From assembly GCA_977017575.1 (NCBI GenBank), contig CDRNVI010000025.1:1-64000 (forward strand): a stretch of 64,000 bases of DNA, given 5' to 3'. This document shows positions 58,833 to 64,000 of this stretch, piece after piece. Source of the stretch: Paramoeba atlantica. Its lineage: Eukaryota > Discosea. The notes beneath the pieces are model-generated. The model saw nothing but the letters and a program-made list of their open reading frames with translations. It ran no database searches and had not been told where the DNA came from. The translations under genes and the position numbers were made by a program. The first letter of the stretch is position 1. Every line of letters starts with the position of its first letter.

Positions 58833-59891
58833 GGCCAATCAGTAGCAAAAAATCAACTTGCTATTCGACAAAGGGCTATTCACTATTGGACAGTGGTTTA
58901 CTAAGTGCTCAAATAGAAGTAAACTTTACTTACATTTGATTGAAGGTACTTATTCAGAGCACTTATGAAAAATCATCTTTGGAATACTACCGAATTTTTG
59001 TACGTTCTTTTGTTATTAAATGAATGTTTAGTAGTACCTAGTAAAGTATATGAAGTCTCTTTATATCGTGTATTAGCGATAACGACTCTGACCCATTCGC
59101 TTATGTGCACCCCCACTTATAGTGCCGCGGTTTTCGACCAAACGGCACTATAAGTGGGGGGGGTAGTATGTTTCAGATCGAGGGTGAAAATTTTTCCACT
59201 TTCAAAAAAAAAAGAAAGTATCTGTCACCTTTTCGCGAAAAGTAGTGACAGATAAGTAGGGGGGGTACAGTACCTTCGTCACTGCATGCTTACCATTAAT
59301 TTCTTGGAGGAATTTAAGGTGCACCTTCCATAAAATTGCCTTTGAAAAGCAATTTTCGCTCTTTGTTAAACCTTCTCTGGCGCTTTCTTCCTTTGAGAAC
59401 GCGATTGATGCGTGATTGATAAATCGACTCCTAAAACGTATTTTAGTGGCTTCGTTAAACGCGGAGGTAGTTTTCAACGCTAAGCGCGCAGCATGAGTGA
59501 CTTCTAAGTTGAAAACAACCACCACGTTTAACGAAGTCACTCAATATTAGAAATTTCCACCATGTTTACTGTACTTTTTGGTCAAAAAAAATAGTTATTT
59601 TTTTTCGGACAATTTTTTTTTCAAAACGGCACTATAAGTAGGGGGGTACCCCGCGGCACTATAAGTGGGGGGGCACAGTAATAAATCAAGCAACAGATAG
59701 AAACACTCTATTATGAGGTAAAAAAAGCTTCACTTTCGAAGAGAGGAAACTCAACTCAAACCATGTTTAAAAAGATTGCGTGCTGAGAGGTAGCACTGCT
59801 CAGTGCGGAACTGAAAAAAGTCAAGAGGAATTCGTAAAAGACGTTAAGAGGATAGTTGGCCCCATATTCTGTTGTCTATTCCACACTTGGT
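58833..59891. other. interval between LRR paralogues, holding a MITE
   Basis: No gene. The MITE at 59102-59680 accounts for most of it. The rest (58833-59101 and 59681-59891) is AT-rich without recognisable features. Confidence 0.45.
59102..59680. mobile_element. MITE with CACTTATAGTGCCGCGG ends, containing a solo fold-back hairpin
   Basis: The left end TATGTGCACCCCCACTTATA and right end TATAAGTGGGGGGGCACAGT are inverted, with extra CGGCACTATAAGTGGGGGG copies at 59144 and 59625. A solo copy of the long fold-back hairpin (GGCTTCGTTAAACGCGGAGG to its inverse) is inserted at 59447-59540. It is of the same structural class as 9841-10791 and 36588-37722. Confidence 0.8.
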
Positions 59892-60521
59892 CTAAAGGAC
59901 TGTAATTGCGGTCCTAGTCAAATTAATGTAATTACTGTTCCACGGAATAAACTCACCGACGGACTGAATGATATTCTGTAACTGCGCTGGTAGTTCGCCT
60001 TTTGTCACAGTGCCCGATAGCAGAGTGTTGTGAGCCAAGCTGAGACACTTCAATCCCACAGGAAGCATAGAAAAATCTGCAGGCCCGCTAAAAAAGTTCT
60101 TACCCAATAGAAGTTCTTTTAAATCTGTCGGTAGACGTTGGAGATCAATTGACCCCGATAACCCGTTTTTTTCAAGATTGAGTATTTGGAGTCCGTACGG
60201 CAAGCGAGATAGGTCAATTTCCCCCGTAAGGTGGTTTGACTGCAACATTACGACTGTCAAGGAGTCAGGAAGGTGGAGCCAGTCTGGGGCCCCGGAGAGC
60301 TCCCGCCCTGCCCACCATAGTTCTTTGATCGTTGCTCCTTTACAAATCACCCCAGCCCACTTGCTGAACTTGAAATCGGAACCACAATGAGTTCCCCACG
60401 AGCAATCCTGGTTGGTAATCCCTGCAACAAACCTAATAAGGTCGCCTTGTGGGGGAAGTAACGAGCGGTGCACTTTTCCTGGACGGCGACGTTCTTCAGC
60501 ACAGTTTCCCAATGGACACAT
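59892..60521 (-). CDS. leucine-rich-repeat protein, short paralogue B
   Basis: 209 residues from an ATG. The cap (PGKVHRSLLPPQGDLIRFVA, KWAGVIC with an extra Cys at CGSDF) precedes about five LRRs (LEKNGLSGSIDLQRLPTDLK). It is the tandem paralogue of 58209-58832. It lacks a signal peptide. The N-terminus MCPLGNC has two cysteines. Confidence 0.8.
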   Translation of the reverse strand: MCPLGNCAEERRRPGKVHRSLLPPQGDLIRFVAGITNQDCSWGTHCGSDFKFSKWAGVICKGATIKELWWAGRELSGAPDWLHLPDSLTVVMLQSNHLTGEIDLSRLPYGLQILNLEKNGLSGSIDLQRLPTDLKELLLGKNFFSGPADFSMLPVGLKCLSLAHNTLLSGTVTKGELPAQLQNIIQSVGEFIPWNSNYINLTRTAITVL

Positions 60522-60775
60522 GATTAGCTGTCGTCAAAAAATACGAAAAAAATCAAGATAATGACTAGAAGGGAAAGGGGTTATCAGAAAAGGAAATCAA
60601 GAAACGTGTTGATTTGTTTGTTGTGTTCTTGGGCATTATACCACATCTACCTAGCACTTCTACACTACTTCTACGTACTTCTACACTACCACTTCTACTT
60701 GTGTCCGAAAAACAATTTAGTGTCCAATTTAGTAAAACAGTCTAGTATGGGGCACAATTGTGATTCAACGGAGGT

Positions 60776-62044
60776 CTATTCAGAATCGCGCCTTCTCTTG
60801 GACACCTTGGTTGAGCTCGTACAAAATTCAGGTATCTCCCCAGAGGCAAAAAGTCGTCGCGGTGGAGTTGTGAGCGATAACTTTTGAGGGGGTGGGGTGA
60901 AGGGAATGACATTGGGATCTCGGTCCCCTAGAGGTGTTGAGCTGTTTGGGTTTCGTTTAGCAACACCAAAGAAGTGCAGCACGTCCGTCGGGGGTAATGG
61001 CATTGGCAACCGTCGGGGTAGAAAAGGCTCCGAAAAAACAGAGTGCGAAAGACACTGTCCCGCCGTGGGACGTTGAAATGGATCTAGGGATAATAATTCT
61101 TGTATAAAACGAAAGGTGTCCGGTCGAATGAAAGAGGAAATTTTATTATTCGGCGTAGAAGAAGCTTCAATCTTTGAGTCTCTCACACATAGTAGTTTCT
61201 CAAGTCCGTACCCAATTCCTTCCGATTCTCTGAATCTTATATCCCGACGAGGATACTGTAGACTTTTGGTAAATAGTGAAGGCCAAGTTTTGTTTGTAGG
61301 GTTTCCAAGAAGATTAAAAATCGACCTCAAACTGTGGAGTGACGAATCATGCGCAAAAAGAGGGTCTCCTTGGCGTAGAATTTCAACTAGCAAACATCCT
61401 ATACCCCATATGTCAGCTGCATGGGGTACAACACACGCGTCAAAACCAAGAAATGATTCCGGAGGTTGATATCCACATGTTCCAATATCTCCATGCCTAC
61501 ACTTGCATTCCGATTGTGTTGATTCACTTTCAGGTTTGTAAACATTCTCCCATGAATGTGTCAGTTTTTGCGCTGTTCCAAAATCGCTAAGTTTTGCTAT
61601 GCACCCTCGATTAGGGTCCGGTGAAAGTAACACATTTGAGGGTTTCACATCTCGATGAACAATTGAATGTTTATGTAAGTGATGGACAGCTTCTAGTACG
61701 TCGTGGATATACGCCAATGCGTCCTTTTCCGTTAGCGCTGAAACCCCATAGGGGCTATCCATCCGTCGCACACAGTGTAAGTACTGTTTCAAATGGGTTG
61801 GGATGTATTCCAACACTAAGTAGACAGCAGTTTCAGTAATAATGGCATCTTTAACGCCGACCACATTGGGGTGCGATTTCAAGGACTGTAACAACTTTGC
61901 TTCGCTCTTTGCCCTTTCATACGCTGATTTTGGACAGCAGTACGTTTTTTTAATCGCAACGTATTCATGGGGGCTTCGATACAATTGAACCACCCCGTGG
62001 CCTCCGCGACCAAGTATAATGTTACAATTTTCATATGCATCCAT
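60776..62044 (-). CDS. CMGC-type serine/threonine protein kinase
   Basis: 422 residues from the ATG at 62044; an upstream TTG frame is ignored. The Gly loop is GRGGHGVV (12-19), the ATP Lys is Lys32 in VAIKK, the catalytic loop is HRDVKPSNV (130-138, Asp132), the metal motif is DFG (154-156), the P+1 region is GTCGYQPPE (about 193-201), and ADIWGIGCLLVEIL and DPFQRPTAGQCLSH follow. PPE and the SxxxxGxLLxEI pattern place it in CMGC, near CDK-like kinases, but the C-helix has AYERAKSEAKLL, not PSTAIRE. A kinase insert rich in polar residues lies in the activation segment (residues about 162-190). The C-terminal 75 residues are Pro-rich. The substrate is unknown. Confidence 0.9.
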   Translation of the reverse strand: MDAYENCNIILGRGGHGVVQLYRSPHEYVAIKKTYCCPKSAYERAKSEAKLLQSLKSHPNVVGVKDAIITETAVYLVLEYIPTHLKQYLHCVRRMDSPYGVSALTEKDALAYIHDVLEAVHHLHKHSIVHRDVKPSNVLLSPDPNRGCIAKLSDFGTAQKLTHSWENVYKPESESTQSECKCRHGDIGTCGYQPPESFLGFDACVVPHAADIWGIGCLLVEILRQGDPLFAHDSSLHSLRSIFNLLGNPTNKTWPSLFTKSLQYPRRDIRFRESEGIGYGLEKLLCVRDSKIEASSTPNNKISSFIRPDTFRFIQELLSLDPFQRPTAGQCLSHSVFSEPFLPRRLPMPLPPTDVLHFFGVAKRNPNSSTPLGDRDPNVIPFTPPPQKLSLTTPPRRLFASGEIPEFCTSSTKVSKRRRDSE

Positions 62045-62569
62045 CGCTCGCAACAAAATTGAGACTCTAGCAGGTCGAGTACAGGGATCAGTGACGTATC
62101 CTGCAGTCTTTATAAAGTTTCATAAGGTTCATCCCCAGTTAATACGTATAATATAGTGTAAATAGTATTATGATGAGTAAACTTCTCTAACAATACACGA
62201 AGATACCATTACGGAAAAGGAAAACGTTAAAATTGTAAGCAAGACAAGAACATAAAGATAAAAAACTCTAGTGCTGCGAGAAGTCTTAATGAGATGAAAC
62301 CTCCGTTTCGATCTTTTAAGTCATTGTTTCAAAAAGAACGAAGCAGGAGGGACAGCTACATGCTGTATTGGGCTTTACCTAAGTACTAGACCTGTCTAAC
62401 GTTGGCTAATCCCTTTTTTGACCCAGTATTTCAGATACAACTTGTACATGTCACGTTCAGTACTTTCTTTAGGTAAACGGACGAGATCTGTGAGCTCTTC
62501 TCTGGGAACTCGAAGGTAAATAATGCACTACCTCACAAGAGAATATCCCGTACAGAAAAGTCTGAAAAT
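62045..62569. other. intergenic region
   Basis: About 525 bases of moderately AT-rich sequence; no gene or repeat recognised. Confidence 0.4.
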
Positions 62570-63181
62570 TCAAACAAGTGATTTGAAAAGAAAACTTAAA
62601 TGTGGTGCTGAAAAATAGCGCGTCTGCTCCTGTGACTTCTGCGCTTGAGGATTAATACATACCAATTTCTTTACGTAGGGTTCTAGATAATCCAAAACAG
62701 AGAGATCCGAGTCAATGTAAAGCGAAGGAGTAAGGTGACGCATCATCGCCTGTTTTCCCACATCGGTTTTATAACACAATATATTTTTTCTGGGTGTAGC
62801 TCCTTTAAGCGTGGTCATCCACTTGTCCTCAACATTTCCACGTTCTTCTTCCGAGGAGACACGTACTAAAAGTATGCAATTGCAGTGTGAAGATAGATAC
62901 TGTAGAGCTTTCTGAGAAGCTTCATCCGGGATATTGTTGTCAAAGATTAAGCAACTCACTGCGACAGTTTCTCCGAAATAATCTTTTGGATCCCACACGC
63001 TTTTTGATTTAGTGTTCAAACGTGTCTGAGAAATTTTCTTGGGGAAGCCTGGCACTCGGAATCCATTTGCATTACACGCATATTTGCAGAGGTACGAACA
63101 AGTGACGGCGACACACAGGGCAAAAAACATCCCTGTGTGTGTGAATAAATTTGCGATCACATTAAAAAAAGACGTGTACAT
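62570..63181 (-). CDS. PEX22: PEX22-like peroxin (glycosome/peroxisome membrane anchor for PEX4)
   Basis: 203 residues from an ATG. One N-terminal transmembrane segment (about 13-36, HTGMFFALCVAVTCSYLC) is followed by a soluble domain from about residue 70. Its C-terminal half has the sequence ILCYKTDVGKQAMMRHLTPS and LYIDSDLSVLDYLEPYVKKL, matching the PEX22 pattern (VLFCSTExGRxSFVRQLxPxWHIDxNxE). PEX22 recruits the ubiquitin-conjugating enzyme PEX4 to the peroxisomal membrane for recycling of import receptors. In kinetoplastids these organelles are glycosomes. Similarity is to distant homologues, so the call is moderate. Confidence 0.65.
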   Translation of the reverse strand: MYTSFFNVIANLFTHTGMFFALCVAVTCSYLCKYACNANGFRVPGFPKKISQTRLNTKSKSVWDPKDYFGETVAVSCLIFDNNIPDEASQKALQYLSSHCNCILLVRVSSEEERGNVEDKWMTTLKGATPRKNILCYKTDVGKQAMMRHLTPSLYIDSDLSVLDYLEPYVKKLVCINPQAQKSQEQTRYFSAPHLSFLFKSLV

Positions 63182-63478
63182 GGCAAATTTACAAATACAA
63201 AGTATAAAGGATTAAATAATGTCTGAACCAGAAAGCTAAAGTGTGAAAGCCAGAACGATAATAGCAGGGGGTCTTCCAAGGAAAATAACATTTGTTAAAA
63301 AGCCCGTCACTCGCACGTTCTCCCCTTTTATGATCTTTCAAAAACGAGACATAAGATTAGATACAAATTTCGAACAAAATAAAAGACAGATCCTGTTGTG
63401 CTGCAGTACCATACACGCTACAACACGCTACCCCTTTCGAGGAGAACAACGGGGTCGCTAAAAAACCGAAACCCCTCC
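63182..63478. other. intergenic region
   Basis: About 300 bases between PEX22 and sideroflexin genes; nothing recognised. Confidence 0.4.
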
Positions 63479-64000
63479 TCACAACCCTTTATTAAAATAC
63501 AACTTATCCACAGGCGTCCCATCCCGCATCCGTGCCCCATGAAACCGCGACTCCAACACCCCCGGCACCACACTCGCCCGTTGCGGAAACAACCCCAACG
63601 CACACGGAACCCCGACCAAAATCCCCACCGTCATCAACCCCAGCTCCGTCACCGCACGGTTCCTTTTCACCACCCCCACCCTTGCCAACGGCACCATCGC
63701 CAGCAACGGCAGCGTCATAATCGGCACATTCCACGCCAGTCGCGTCACACAGCACTGGGCAATCCCCTGTCGTCCCGCCACCCTACTCCTCCCGTGCTCC
63801 CCCCCCTCGCTGTCCACCACCCCCACGCCCTCATCCCACCACTCCAGCCGTCGCATCAGCGCGACGTTCGCCATCCCGGCCAGAGAGACCGCCAGCATGG
63901 GGAGCGTGGCACGGACGGCGGTGGCGCGTAGGGACCCGCGGGGGAGTTGGTTCATCGCAGCTGTCGTGGCATAGGCAATGGAGAGCGAGAGGGCGCAGGC
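63479..64000 (-). CDS. SFXN: sideroflexin, C-terminal part (runs off the window)
   Basis: The frame is open from 64000 through an internal ATG at 63955 to a TGA at 63479; 173 residues are visible of a family length of about 320. Segments LPMLAVSLAGMANVALMRR (compare NIPLMR), GRQGIAQCCVTRLAWNVPIM, VGVPCALGLFPQRAS and the invariant-looking C-terminus YFNKGL follow human SFXN1. Sideroflexins are multi-pass inner-mitochondrial-membrane amino-acid (serine) transporters. The ATG at 63955 is not the start, because coding similarity (ACALSLSIAYATTAA) continues upstream. GC is high. Confidence 0.85.
   Translation of the reverse strand, partial: ACALSLSIAYATTAAMNQLPRGSLRATAVRATLPMLAVSLAGMANVALMRRLEWWDEGVGVVDSEGGEHGRSRVAGRQGIAQCCVTRLAWNVPIMTLPLLAMVPLARVGVVKRNRAVTELGLMTVGILVGVPCALGLFPQRASVVPGVLESRFHGARMRDGTPVDKLYFNKGL

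Overview
This 64 kb window looks like nuclear DNA of a kinetoplastid flagellate (Euglenozoa). Three things support this. First, every recognisable host gene (28 of them) lies on the minus strand and is essentially intronless, as in a kinetoplastid polycistronic transcription unit; only transposon fragments use the plus strand. Second, a sequence at 6357-6391 (minus) closely resembles the kinetoplastid spliced-leader exon and is fused directly to the 5' end of a retrotransposon. Third, the gene content fits the lineage: many predicted mitochondrial proteins with helical repeats, a PEX22-like peroxisome/glycosome membrane protein, a PCIF1-like cap methyltransferase, and unusual leucine-rich-repeat (LRR) proteins. 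I cannot name the species.

Layout. 1-10.8 kb is a mobile-element island. A CRE/SLACS-like non-LTR retrotransposon (about 6391 down to 1987, minus) carries a zinc-finger ORF, an ORF with a 2A-type ribosome-skipping motif, and an RT/restriction-like-endonuclease ORF that is cut off by a Tc1/mariner-like transposon. That transposon is itself split by a fold-back element. 10.9-24.4 kb holds eight host genes: a membrane protein, a pseudouridine-synthase-like protein lacking its catalytic Asp, a small zinc-finger protein, a coiled coil, a polyQ helical-repeat protein, a PCIF1-like methyltransferase, a possible mitochondrial factor, and an LRR protein. 24.4-27.5 kb is repeat-rich. 27.5-36 kb encodes a mitochondrial carrier, eIF3 subunit L, a basic protein, a large LRR protein and a small coiled coil. 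38.4-42.2 kb has a P-loop RNA-ligase-kinase-like protein, a GRF zinc-finger protein and a helical-repeat protein. 42.3-44 kb is a nested MITE/Tc1 pair. 44.6-47.3 kb encodes endonuclease III, a Nopp140-type protein and an inosine/xanthosine triphosphatase. 47.3-51.5 kb is again mobile-element debris. 51.6-64 kb carries Rab GDI, a small secreted protein, three LRR proteins, a FASTK-like helical-repeat protein, a CMGC kinase, PEX22 and the C-terminal part of sideroflexin.

The host genes do not form one pathway; adjacency probably reflects polycistronic transcription. Several carry mitochondrial-type N-termini. Pyrimidine tracts followed by AG just upstream of several start codons are good trans-splice acceptor candidates. 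The most notable observations are the spliced-leader fossil on the retrotransposon, the 2A motif in the same element, a transposon family whose copies sit inside palindromes, and host enzymes with altered catalytic residues. Several open frames begin at non-ATG codons; where an internal ATG follows, I used it as the start.
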